Shown: one piece after another, positions 28,001 to 41,200 of the stretch | Numbering within the stretch: position 1 is the stretch's first letter | Layout: the number at the start of each line of letters is the position of its first letter | NCBI GenBank assembly: GCA_942486035.1 | Contig: CALNXK010000152.1 | Location: 248,501 to 312,500, forward strand | Direction of reading: 5' to 3' | DNA length: 64,000 nucleotides | Source of the DNA: Porites lobata | Taxonomy: Eukaryota > Cnidaria > Anthozoa > Scleractinia > Poritidae | Program-made: the position numbers and the translations under genes | The notes under the pieces: model-generated | Told to the model about the DNA's origin: nothing | The model's database searches: none | Seen by the model: the letters and a program-made list of their open reading frames with translations, nothing else

Positions 28001-31000
28001 ACGCGTGGGCTTTTGCCGACATAATAAAGAATTTATTATGTTTATTTTTTATTTTAAAACTGTTTAACGCGTGGCATTTTGAGTACACCGGGAAGCGTTG
28101 TTTACTGAACGACTGAAAACAATCGGCACAACGATTAAAATTACAAGAGAGAGTACTAACAATCAATAAAACAAATATAATTCGGTAAAACTTACACAGA
28201 GACGACAATTTTCATTCAGGAAGACAAGTATTAAAGTGTCTCTAAAAATCCTTAGTCTTCGAGCTTAAAGCTGAAGTTTATGTTTTTAAGCCGGCTTCCC
28301 GGTATTTGCTTTTTTCAAAGACGAACTCGAGGCACGAAAATCGCTCAAACCTTTCTTTTACCGCCAGAATTATAACTGAATATTCTTTGAAACGTTTTCT
28401 TTCTATTTGCGGTGAGAAAATGTCTAAAGGCTTTTTAAAGATCTGTAAGCTTATAACAAACCTGATACTCGGTCAGATCATTGTCTCAAATCTTACAAAC
28501 GTGCGTAAACAAAATAGCCGCATCAACTACGCTCGACTTCATTAAATTAGGATTAAAAAACAAACATCAAATACAATAATTACTTAGGCTTACTACTCGA
28601 GATGCAGCTCCTGAAAGGTATCAAGTAACGCCAGTATCGCTTCAGACTTTGCAACCCTCTTACGCATTACAGCTGATTTCAGTGCGGTGTATACACCCTG
28701 ATTTTTAGACATGATTCGACGGTCATGATTCGACCGAGAGGTTACCAAGCAGTATAGTATTTTACCTAGGGTATCCTACAGGAATCAAAGCATACAATCT
28801 GAAAGTTACTTTGATGATAGCTTGAATATTTCTCTTGTAATTCAGAAAAAGAGGACTGTGATCCATAATTTGTTCTCCTTTTCCGGGATAACAGCTTCTC
28901 ATACAGTCACGCAATCTAATCGCAATACATGTTATCGGGCGTGTGGACGTCTCGATAAATAAGTTTTTCGGCTCTTTTCTCAACTTGTTTTGGGCTTTTA
29001 CCTTGATCTTTAAGGAAATATCATATTTTACCCTTTTTCGAAAAAAACAAATTTTGCTTTCTTTTATGTATGGTTTTCTTTATATGTGCTTAGTAGGGTC
29101 ATAGGTCGAGGATCGAACATTGTGATATTTTTCAACGGTCGACAAAAACTTTCAAACCCTCCAGCAAATTCTTTCACAACGGCAGACTGATCAATTTATC
29201 TGTTGATTTCTTCGGCAAAACGTCAAGGTTTCCTGTTATTTTTTAACCATGCAGAAGCTAAGTAAGGACGAAAAAGTACCAACTTGAAGAAATACAAATT
29301 TGCCTCCCTGTTAACTAATTTGCATCACTGTTACATGTAAATTGCGGGTGGTATTCACCAACGGCAAAACACCGAAACCTTGTCATACGGAAGAAGACTA
29401 ACGATTAACCGTCGTACTATTTCGCTTTTCGCCGTGTTGATAATATTTCGTCCATTATGAAATCGCCTACAGAAATACATTCGGACTCGGCAATCGAACT
29501 CCAGGTTTATCACCTGATCAAATGTTATCATAATTTCTGTATCATGTCGCTGCTTTCCAAGCAACAAAGCTTTCCTCTTCAGGTAAAACGCATTTGTCGG
29601 GATTCTAGCTTCGTTACACTTATGTCCTTTAGTGCTAAGCTTTCCAGCCAGATTTTTCTCTCACTGTTTCGGATCCCACGGCAGAACTCTCAATTATTTT
29701 CGCGACCGTTTACGTACTGCGAAGCGATACGTCACGTGATTAGTGTCGAATCATGACAGGTCGAATCATGACCGTCGAATCATGTCTGAAAATCCGGGTG
29801 TATACATAGCAATGAAATCAGCTGTAAGCAAGATGAAAACGAAAACGATGCCATCCGAAATCAGATTTCCGACTTTGACTCAACCAAAAACCCAATAAAC
29901 AAACTAGCCATGAATAACAGAAGACTCCTGGTAGCAGCTGAATTTCATTTTGTACATCCAGTGGAAAAAGAAAGTTAAAAACATCACAAGTTGACACAAA
30001 ACTCTGTCAGCTTCAGCTGTCAAAGTAAATAAGATTCAAGATGCTGGATAAATTTTCCTCATGAACTCACCTGTCAAATTTGACCAATCAGAGCACAAAA
30101 ATTGGACGTAGAGCGTGACCACCGCGTGAACATGGCGAGAAAAGTCAAAAGCAACTGTCTTCCCTGCTTGTGGCAGCTGGCTGAATTTTCGCGTCCGAGG
30201 TCAGTTTGAAATCAAAATTTTAATTGTGCGGCACATAAACACAACATATTTCTTATGAATCTTAAAAAAAAATTAAACTTAAGACTGCGATTATTTGAAA
30301 ACCAGTATCTTGTCAGCGGATAACTTCAAAAAAACACTTGACCTCGATGGGTCGACACCCGAGCCCGCGATACAGTCAAGTGATACTGGTCAGCGGATAC
30401 CTTGTTTTGACAGCTGTCAATGGATCACAACATTGACGTGTATCAGTTTTCCTGTGCTCCGATCCCTAGCTAGAAAGTACGAGACTGAACATTGATCGCG
30501 ATCTAGTAAAATAATTAACTGGTCAGCGGACAGCTTCCAAATAAATCACGTCACCTCAATGAGTTGGAACATGAGCCCGCGATAGGGTCATGGGATACTG
30601 GTCAGTGGCTATCCTGTTTTGACAGCTGTCAATTGACCATATTGTGAATGTCCAATGTAAAAGATGTGGACTTGGCAAGACACGCCTGAGACACCCCTCC
30701 CTTCCTTTTGATAGTCTCCCCTACCCCACCCGTACAATCCGTAGACGCGTACGTACGTACGCTCGGTCAATCACGTGACAACCAAAGGAAAAGAGGTTGA
30801 CCATAATCTATGGGTATGGGGCTCTGTGGCTCTGTGGAGCCCCGCTAATAACATAGAGGATTGTAATTTCAAATTATTTGGAAAACAGTCGATGTACCAG
30901 TTGGCATAAGACCCAAATATTGTCTATGGTCTATTTCTCATGGTCTACAATATTTAGCTCCTTTAATTAAGAGAAAGTAAAAATGTCTTTGAATAAAACG

Positions 31001-32239
31001 TACCTGAATATATGCTGTTCTTTAAAATAGCAAACTTGATTTTCACGCTGCTTTGAGTATTTCCTAAATACACTTGAATTGAGATGTTACCAGACGAGCC
31101 AAACTGTACATCCAACAAATTCTCTGCGGCAAAAGGTACGCACCCTGTATGACTGAGAATCTCGTTACCGCCTCCATCAATGATCTTCACATATTCGCTG
31201 TGTGATTAAAACATGACAATCATATCAGCTAAAGTGTTCTGTACACTCGCCGAACTTCCTTGTCTGCAATGCTATCACAAAGTTTGTTACGCTCAATAAT
31301 GACTAGCAGTAACCAAATGTCAGGAATTGCGGGGGAATATCTGCGTTTACATGTGACTAAAGATGCTGTGACTGAATAGTGAATATGTACGTGAAGAATC
31401 GAATATACTCCTTTTAGTTCCAGTACCAACAGAGGAGATCACCCCGGAATCATCAAGGCGGAAATTGAATTGAACAACAAGGTAAACAAGAGTCAGATTG
31501 AGTTCGACTATTTTATTCAAAAGGAAAACATTTTTCTTAGATAAGCCTACAATCAAAACAGTACCACGGACAAGGTCCAACGTGACGACGTGTTCAATAA
31601 CCCAAAGTCGTTAAGACTCAGTAGTGAATCAAGAAAAAGCTTACTTTAAAGGTTATTGAAGCTTTCAGGTTACAAGCGACGTAACATGGGTGTAACCATA
31701 AAATCAAACCCCTGTAGTGCTACAAATAATTACTCGAAAATATGAGAGACGGGAAACAAGCAATGTTAAACTTGGAATAACTAAGCTGATATGCTTGGAT
31801 TCATTTTATAGACTTTTTAATCACTTGAATCTTACTAAAGGCTGGTCCCACACTTAGCTGGGATCAGATCTCTACTTTCCTTTCACTTGGCAAATAGATT
31901 TTTGGCGGGCAATGACAATCGAAAAGTCTCGTATTACGTGTGGATGTGTTTACGAATCAACGTATCGAACAAACATTGCTCCAGAGGTTTCGGAAATTTA
32001 CCTTAATCTCGAGATTACTGCAGGGATATCAGATAGACCTTCATCTTAACACCAGGACCTTAGCGGCCACATACCATGCATATTTGTTGGAAGAACAAAA
32101 ACATCCCAAGATTGTGAACAGATTTTGGAAAAACCGGTTTTACATCAAGAAAGTGCGGCTGACCACCCCACCAAGAATACGACTGAGGGCACGCAGTTTG
32201 CTCTTTCGAAATAATAATAATAATAATAATAATAACAAC

Positions 32240-32275
<36 letters not shown>

Positions 32276-35200
32276 TAGGAGTTAGGAGTTATTGAGAAAG
32301 GTCTAGAGAAGTTAGTCAGTAAAATGTCAATGAGACATCAACCTCCAGGAAATTCAAAAGACAACATTGTTGAGAATGACATATTTTACAGAAGGTCCTA
32401 TCCATCAAGTGCTGGAATTTGCATTTTGTTAGCCAGTTCTAGTACAGTAAAAATGTCTTGACTTTATACCTCTAGACATCACTTTTCTTTTCCAGTAAGA
32501 TTATCATCTGCTATTCAGATTCACAAAGAACTACAACTTATTTTTATTCATTTCTTCTCTTACGAGAATTTATGACGTCACTCAGTTTACCTGCATGAGA
32601 CGAGATTTAATTCCTGTACGGAAACCAAAGCCACGGCCTGGGGTATACTGGCACTTAGTATGGTCCACTGACACGTTTCATAGTAGCCGCTTGTACTGTT
32701 AATGTCAATATCTCCATACGTTCCATTTATTGTCCTGGAGCAACCTAGAGGGGAAGATTTCGAGAAAGACCTTCAATGATGATCATGAAATGTAAATATT
32801 TTATTTTTGAACAACAAAACAGATCATATGATAGAGATTTACTTCATCATATAGGTCTAAGCAGGGCTACTTACAGGGGCATGGATGCAAGAAAGCACAC
32901 TACTTTCAAAATTCTACACAATTCTGCAAAATACTGAGTGAAACACCTAGAGTTGCTACAAACTCATGTTTTACAATTCATGAGATTTTTAGACCCCTTT
33001 AGGCATATACACTGGCAATTTTCTGTACCACTACCACGACCACTATCATAAAATCATTATCATTATCGTTATCACTGTCATTATGACCGTTATGATCATA
33101 ACAATGATTACTCTTATTGATTACTATTATTACTACTATTATTATAATAAATTACTAATAACTATTATAACTATTATAATCATTATTACTATCTATTACT
33201 TCCATTTGAAATTTCTTGGAAATGCATTTTGTGATAAAATTTAATACTGAAAAGTCACAACGTTTCAACCTCTCTGAGGTCATTTTCAAGTAAGATTAGC
33301 ATAATTAAATATATTACAATCAGTAAATGCAGTGAAAACTATTATTTTGTATTTTATTCACACTTGAAAATGACCTCTGAGCAGTCGAAAACATTGTGCC
33401 TTTGTGACATTGTGCGTCAACTTTCATCACTAAATATTTGTTTATATATTTAATGAAAATGCTGGGCAAAGAAGCAAAAAGTGGAATATTTTTAAAAGCT
33501 TTCTCTCAATTGCATCTTATTTTAGAAAGCATGCACACTCTTACCTCCTAGTCCATAACATACTACTGAAGCGTCTTCATAGTGACCGCAGTTATTGATG
33601 CCCCACCCTCTGTGCCCACAATAGACAATTGAAGTTTCATTGCCTTGGCAATTTACATCATCCAGCCAGATTTGACCACTTCCAGCCCCGAATCGAGCAG
33701 ACTTTGGAGCACTAATAGCACCAGGATACCCAAGCTGACGGCAAACAACACGCGCATCATTTATATCCCAGTAATCATCACAAACTGTTCCCCACTGGTT
33801 ATTATGAAATACTTCAACTCTTCCTTCCGAGCTCCCAGATCCTCCGACCAGTCTCAATGCTGAAATAATTTTCAAGAATACAGGACATTTAGCTCTCATA
33901 TTACTTTAAATCTTTCTATCTATAAACGTGTTTGGATTAATGCTTTTTCCTGATTTGGCTTTGAATAAAGGATTCCCTGCAAAATTAAGGTGGCTCGACT
34001 GGATTTTTTGGGGGGAATACCTCCCAAGTTTGAGCATTAATTACGTCGCCATGAGTAAAGATAAGGAAAAAAGGTTTCCACAAAAGATTTTATTGCAATC
34101 GGAGTCGCCATGGCAACGTAACGATGCCATTACGTTTTTTTATTTATCTTTGTGTTTCTTTGCACTAGGAGTTTTTTTAAGAAATCGCTTTAGGGAGTTT
34201 GTACCTGCCATAATTGCCTCAATTATTGCAAAGTTTGAACAAATTCTATGAGAGCGTTTTCTAAATATTTTGAAACGAAGTTTTAAGGATCATAAAAACA
34301 GTGAAATAGCATGCTATCCACACAATTAGCTAATTTTTTAAGAAAATGATAAGCTTTGGAAACGCGGCTTCATCTCATAGTGGTTTGACTCCATTGAAAA
34401 CTGTGTACAAGGGGGGAATTGCTCTGGGTGATCGCGAGTAATAAGAATTTTATTAACTTGCATTCAGCTGCTTTTGTTACAGTTTTTGCACGTAATTTGG
34501 TCAACGCCTACAAATTTCGCATTTTCTAAGAAACCGCTCCATAAATTTTTTTATAAATTTGACAATCCCGAGATCAATTGTCAACAAATACATCCTGCAA
34601 GTTTCAAGGACATTGAAAACAGGGAAGGCTTTGAAATAGGGCCTCAAATATGACCAATTTCCCCCCCAGATTCTGTGTTTACAAGTGAGCGTCCTTATTA
34701 TTCACTGGCATTGTTTTCAAGAATCATATGCACGTGCACATTGAGCAAAAAAAAATAAATTTGCATCAAAAAGAACTCTCGATTACTTTGGGAAGAAATA
34801 TCCGGAATATGCTAATAATTGGCTTGTGTCACAGATAGCAGTGAGAGCCGAGACAGTGAACGTCACGGCTCATCTTGTAGGATGTAACACTTAATTATCT
34901 TACTCTTGTTATAACGTCACCGAAACTCTTACAAAGATCTTGCTGTGATGTTAGAATATATCACTAATTTCTTTACCCGGTTATTAGCATCTTCCGGAGA
35001 TTTAACCGAGAGTTCTTTTTGATGTAAATTCTATCTTTTTGCTAAATGTGCACGTGCATATGAAACTTGAAAACAATGCCAGTGAATAATGTGGACGCTC
35101 ACTTGTAAACACAAAATCTGGGGGGAAAATTGGTTATATTTGAGTCCCTATTTAAAAGCCTTCCCTGCTTTCAATGTTCTTAAAACTCGCAGGGTATATT

Positions 35201-38200
35201 TATTGACAATTGATCTCAGGATTTTCCAGTTTATAAAAAAGTTTATCGAGCGGTTTTTTGCAAAATGCGAAATTTGTAGGCGTGGACCAAATTACGTGCA
35301 AAAACTGTAACAAAAGTAGCTGAATGCTAGTTAATAAAATCCTTCTTTCTCGCGGTCGCCCAGAGCAATTCCCCTCTGTGTTTGTACACAGTTTTCAGTG
35401 GAATCAAACCACTATGAGACGAAGCCGCGTTTCCAAAGCTTATCGTTTTCTTTAAAAATTAGCTAATTGTGTGGATAGCATGCTATTTCACTGTTTATAT
35501 GATGCTAAAAACTTCGTTTCAAAATATTTCGAAAACGCCCTCATAGAATTTGTTCAAACTTTGCAATAATTGAGGCAATTATGGCAGGTACAAACTCCCT
35601 AAAGCGATTTCTTAAAAAAAAAACTCCTGGTGCAGAGAAAGACAAAGATAAATAAAAAACCAAATGGCGTCGTTACGTTGCCATGGCGACTCCGATTGCA
35701 ATAAAATCCAGATCATAAGAAATTTTCATCTTTATATAATACAGTTGTGGAAACCTTTTTTCCATATGATTACTCATGGCGACGTAATTAATGCTCAAAC
35801 TTGAGAGGTATCCCCCCCAAAAAATCCAGTCGAGCCACCTTAAATTGTAATTTAATTGTAGATCCCTTGGTTTCTGGGACTAATTGAACCCCACACTAAT
35901 TTCATTATAACTACATTTCATTGCACATAGAAACGACAATTCACATTGTCTTGTAAATATAACTTGTAAATAATTTGCCGGTTGTTCCTTATTTGGTACT
36001 GCGCATATGTTTCAAACAAAAGATGGATTTGATTCCCACTGAAGGTTACGTACAATTTGAATTAAAATTTATTAGTAATAACTCTACAGGAAGCATTTAT
36101 TTACCTTATCAGTAAATTTCGCTTGCCTTTTCTTCATCAACATATGATAGTTTGGTTTAGCTGGACATTTTTTTCAATTTGTGAAATTTACGGAGAATAT
36201 AGGACTGCCGGTCACTTAGTGTTTTGAAAACCTTGACCAGCAGTCGAACTGAAAAAATAGTTCGAAGTGTCACAAAACATGGTTTCGTCTTGTGACCCAG
36301 CGTAAACAAAACGCTAGACTTGGGATCTTTAAATAAAGCATTTCAAGATCGCTTGACTTTTCTCAATCGACATATGATAATTTAGATTGGCTGGGATTTT
36401 TCGATTTTGTGAAATTTACTGACAACAAAGGACTGCCGGTCATTTGGTAACCTTGACCAGTTACCGCCGGTCATGTTGAAACGCAGACCATGCAGACTGC
36501 AGACTGTGCAGACCGTGCAGACTGTGCAGACTGAGTGTTATTTTTTTTACTTGTACCTTAATTTTCAAGTAAAATTTTTACTATAGTTTCCTGCTTCCTC
36601 TCATTATGTGCACTGTGCATCATCATCATCTGTCACTGATGTGTACCTGCAAGGGTCATGGGTAGGAAATGAGAAAATCACGGGCTCATGTTTACCGGCA
36701 GACGTAAAAGTAGTTTCGCGTGCTTTTAGCTGCGCCGCTTTCACGCAGGAGCGAGCACGATGGAGGAATGTAAGCTTTTTCTTTCTGTAACTGTATTATA
36801 TTGCCACGATTATTTAATTTTTTTTCAGTAGAAGAAGCTTTTTCAGGTTAAGTGACTTAAAATAAAACCCTTCTCGGTTTCCTGCAACGGCTACGAGAGA
36901 GACATTTCCTCAAGTTCCTTGATTGTTGATGATCGTCTTTGGTTTGTAATTCAAATCAGTGACTTGCCGTCATTTCTTCAAATCTTACAGATCGTTGTTA
37001 GCTCGGAAGATTCGGGTAAGACTTTTGTTGATGTATTTTTTTTTATTCGATTCCCAGAGTGTCCTTCTGGGCGGGTTTTCACACGGGGATCGACAATTGT
37101 ATTTGCTCCATGCATTCACGCCAATAAGTGGTAGTGGTTTGAAACCGACAATCTTGTTCGAGTATCATGGTTCTTGTTTATGCAGTTTTAAAACTAAATA
37201 GTTCATCAGTAACAAATGGATTATTTTTACAACTCGAAGATGTGGAGGGTGTTTTAATGCGCATTGAACTAGATCCCCCGCCGTGTATTTTAGGTATATT
37301 TTGTCTTAATTTTCATTGAATATTATCTGTGAGAAGTTTCAAGTCGCTGCCCTTCTTCTCTTAATTCTGACGCTTACGGAACCGCCAAACTCGTGGAAAT
37401 CAGAATATTTATTTTTAGGTAGATATACCGTTGATTTATTTACACATTTTAAAGCAAGGCCCATCTCTCAAACATCTCAGTTTGATATCCCGAGCTAACA
37501 ACGATGACATCGATATCTGTAAGATTTGAAGAAATGACGGCAAGTCACCGGTTTGAATTACAGAGTGAAACCAAAGACGATCATTGAGGAAATGTGTCTC
37601 TCGTAGCCGTTGTAGGAAGCCGAAAAGGGTTTTATTTTAAGTTACTTAACCTGAAAAAGCTTCTTCTACTAAAAAAATAAATAATCATGGCAATATAATA
37701 CAGTTACAGAGAGAAACAGCTTACCGTCCTCCATCGTGCTCGCTCCTGCGTGAAAGCGGCACAGCTAAAAGCACGCAAAAACTGCTTTTACATCTGCCGG
37801 TAAAGATGAGCGCGTGATTTTCTCATTTCCTACCCTTGACCCTTGCAGGTACACATCAGTGCACATATGATGGTGATGGACAGTGCACATAATTAGAGGA
37901 AGCAGGAAACTATAGTAAAAATTTTACTAGAAAAGTAAGGTACAAGAAAAAAAAATAACACTCAGTCTGCACAGTCTGCACAGTCCTGCACGGTCTGCAC
38001 AGTCTGCAGTCTGCAATCTGCAGTCTGCATGGTCTGCGTTTCAACATGACCGAGTTACCGGCCATATAGCCACAGCGATTTAAATAATTAAATCGCAGAA
38101 GAGGCTCACCTTTGAGGGCCCTGTTTCACATCACTATATCACATCACTCCTTCAGCTAATTAATCATGTTAAAATACTTGGCAGCTAGTAAGTTTCGGTC

Positions 38201-41200
38201 AGGTGTGAGGAATGAGACTTTCCTTTCTCGGCCACATTGCATTTCGTTGAGAACCATGGTCAGAATCCTAGGCCATATTATCGAGGATACTGATGCCACT
38301 CTAAAATTGTTCTGTGCTTAAGAATGAAGATTTGCAACCGCCATTGTCAAGGTGGTCATGGCTTTACAGTAACGAAGAGGAGAGCCAAATTGGTTGAGGA
38401 GAGAGTTGACTCAAATTTACCACATCCGCCATTTTTGTTGACGGTTTTTGGAAGAGTTGAATCTAGAACACGGGAATCTGGAATTGGCAAACCTTTTAAA
38501 TTTCACCACAGGCCACCCAAACTCTGTGGGAAGTCGTTGGACTTTGGATTTAGAAGAGAATGTATGAAAATAAACAAAATACGCCCTAAATTCCATGTTT
38601 TGACAAAAAATTAAATTAAAATGACTCACTTTGTGTTTTCGTTCTGTTATTCACTGCTTCTTAATTTTCTTGTAGATAACACTTATTTCTTATTGTTGGT
38701 ACAACTTAATATCGGAGGATCTTTCAGAAGACTGGGTACTAAAGTAGCTGTAATTATGGTGATTTTATTTAGCATAACCATAATGTAAGAAAAAATGGTA
38801 CATTAATTCTAATAAATATTTTTTAAATCCCTTTTCAAAGACCCAGCCTAAGTATATTATGTTAATTGAGGGTGCCAATGGGGTTAGTAGTTAACTGATA
38901 TTTGCCCTAAAAAAACAGTAGTTAACTGATAATTGGCCACAAGATTAGTAGTTAACTGAGAAATGAAAAGTTAACATCTAAATGAGATTCTATTAATTAT
39001 ACTGAATACGATCGTCAATGTTAATGAAAGCAGCAAAGTTTTCCAAACAGAAATGCTATTGTCTGACTTTCTTCTGTCCCACTGATAACCTGGTGGCACA
39101 TTAACTGATATTAGTAAGGGTTATCGGCCTGAAGTGAGGGGTTATGTGATTTATTCCCCTCGTGCGTTGCACGAGGGCAACGCACGAGGGGAATAAATCA
39201 CATAACCACGAGCTGAAGGCCGATAAACGGCTTATTTTTACATTTGCGAGGATTCCTCAATGGATGCAAAAATACTTTGACGAAAAATGACTCTATTGTT
39301 CATCCTCTTTGTGTTTGTTAACACTCCATGCGGGCACTGGTGGCATTCACAGGTTTTTTGGCTGTTTAATTATGTTTGCTTTTCAAAGTCGCATTTCAAA
39401 TTGAACGCTAGAAACAGCCTAAAGAGCTTCAGAGCCTGAAGTAGAGCCGTTTATTACTCAAACTAAAGCAGCTTTAGTGGCGGTACAGAAAGAGCTTTCG
39501 GAAAACAATTTGAATCTTCATTTGCGGGTGCAGAAAGCGAGCAAGCAGGTGACAATTTCAATTTTCGCACCGAGGATCTTTCGACCAACCTGCATGTTTA
39601 CAGACAAAGAAGATTCCGGGCGAGGGATCACTACTGTAACTGATAAGGAAATTCAGTCAACGGGGATGAAGCAAGAATACCACAAAACACAAAGAGGTCA
39701 ACTACATATATGTCTTCATGGAGTACTCGAGTTTGGGATGACCGTTGAAGAACGGAACACCTTACTATGACAGCGACACTTTCATAGAACCGTATAGAAT
39801 TTTAAAGACGCTGTTTAATTTCGAACTCTCGTTCTGGCTGTGGAAATCGATGAACCAACAACTAAGAAAACCGTGAATGTGGCGCAAAAGAAACGCAGCT
39901 CAGTCTAATTTTAGTAATTATAGCGTCGTGTTTAATATTTCCAATAAACATTTGTGAATTTTTTCTTTATGAAAAGCGTATTGAAATGCGAGGGGATTAT
40001 GTATTATTGTTATATTCCTAGACTTTCACTCAACTAAACAGGGACTGCCATTGGTTGATTCTTGGTCACGTGGCCTTGACTAAAATCAAATGTATCCCGA
40101 TCGTGATACATTAAACAATGTATCCCGCTCGGGATACATTGCAGCACGTGATCAAAGCATGGTGGAAAGTGGTGTGACAGAAGGCGGGAAAAACACCGCC
40201 AGGTCCAGCCAGTTTTCTTTTTCGTGAATGAACACAACAACACAAACACGAAGCCTCAAGCTAAAAAGCAACGATTTTTAAAGTTATCCCAGAAGTTCCC
40301 AGAAGAAAAACAGCAGCTAGTGGAGGAAAAAGATGCAGATAATATAAGGAAAGTACTTTGTTTGTAAATCATTCATTCAGTGGTTTTGAGAATTAAATTT
40401 GTGTTGTTATAAGTACCGAGTCGACTGTTTTGGTTCGCTCCGGTTATTCTTTTGTTGCTGTTGAAGTGAAAGTCTAGAAATATAACAAAACACTTAATGT
40501 CAGGTCCCTCGGGAAACCAGTTAGTTTTGTTTTCCCTCGAGTCCTGATGTTTCCCTCGACTTCGTCTCGGGAAACATCAGGACTCTTGGGAAAACAAAAC
40601 TAACTGTTTCCCTCGGGATCTGACATTAAGTGTATAATACGCAAGGGGAATAAGTCACTTATCCTCCTCGCATATTAATACATAATCCCCTCGCATTTTA
40701 ATTAGCTCTTCTTTAGCCCCGCTCTTCCCTTCAAACAATCAAAGCCGCACCCAGCTTTTCAGACAGTTGATTCGGGTGTTATGTAATATATTCCCCCCGA
40801 AAAGAACAAAGGAATCCGAGCTTATGTAAAGAATAAGTACAGTGCAACCTCCTAACGACCACCCCGTTTATAAGACCACCTCGTTATTACGGCTATATTC
40901 TTTCAAACCAAACGTAAAAACCATTGAGTCATTTTATTATTTTGAAGACCCCGTTAATGCGACCACCTTGTTATTGCGGCCGGGATTTTATGGCCCAACG
41001 GTGGTCGCATTAACGGGTTTCCACTGTATATGGGAAAAGGTACCAGAGCAGTACCCGGAAAACAGAAAACGTCACCAGAGCTGATTGTAGACAACTCAAA
41101 GATCGTCGCCAAGTTAAACATTGCTAACCAAAGAAAAAAGCTGTGACTCTTAGCCGGCGTTGGATCTGGCCAAAAAAAAGTTCTGATGGCTCAAAGAAAT

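Noticed and set aside
28306..29756. Several short frames on both strands
   Set aside because: They lie in the dispersed repeat and its TIR insertion, and none resembles a transposase.
31940..32278. A 112-codon plus-strand frame ending in poly-Asn
   Set aside because: The end is an AAT microsatellite. The first part shows no domain, signal peptide or splice support.
33928..35310. Two plus-strand frames of 107 and 73 codons
   Set aside because: They fall in the arms of the foldback element and have no domain. Coding potential is not kept between the arms.
38324..38629. Overlapping frames of 96 and 70 codons on opposite strands
   Set aside because: They are mutual shadows with no domain or splice support, in a repeat-rich intron.
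39477..39770. A 97-codon plus-strand frame as a transposase
   Set aside because: No catalytic motif or DNA-binding domain could be recognised.
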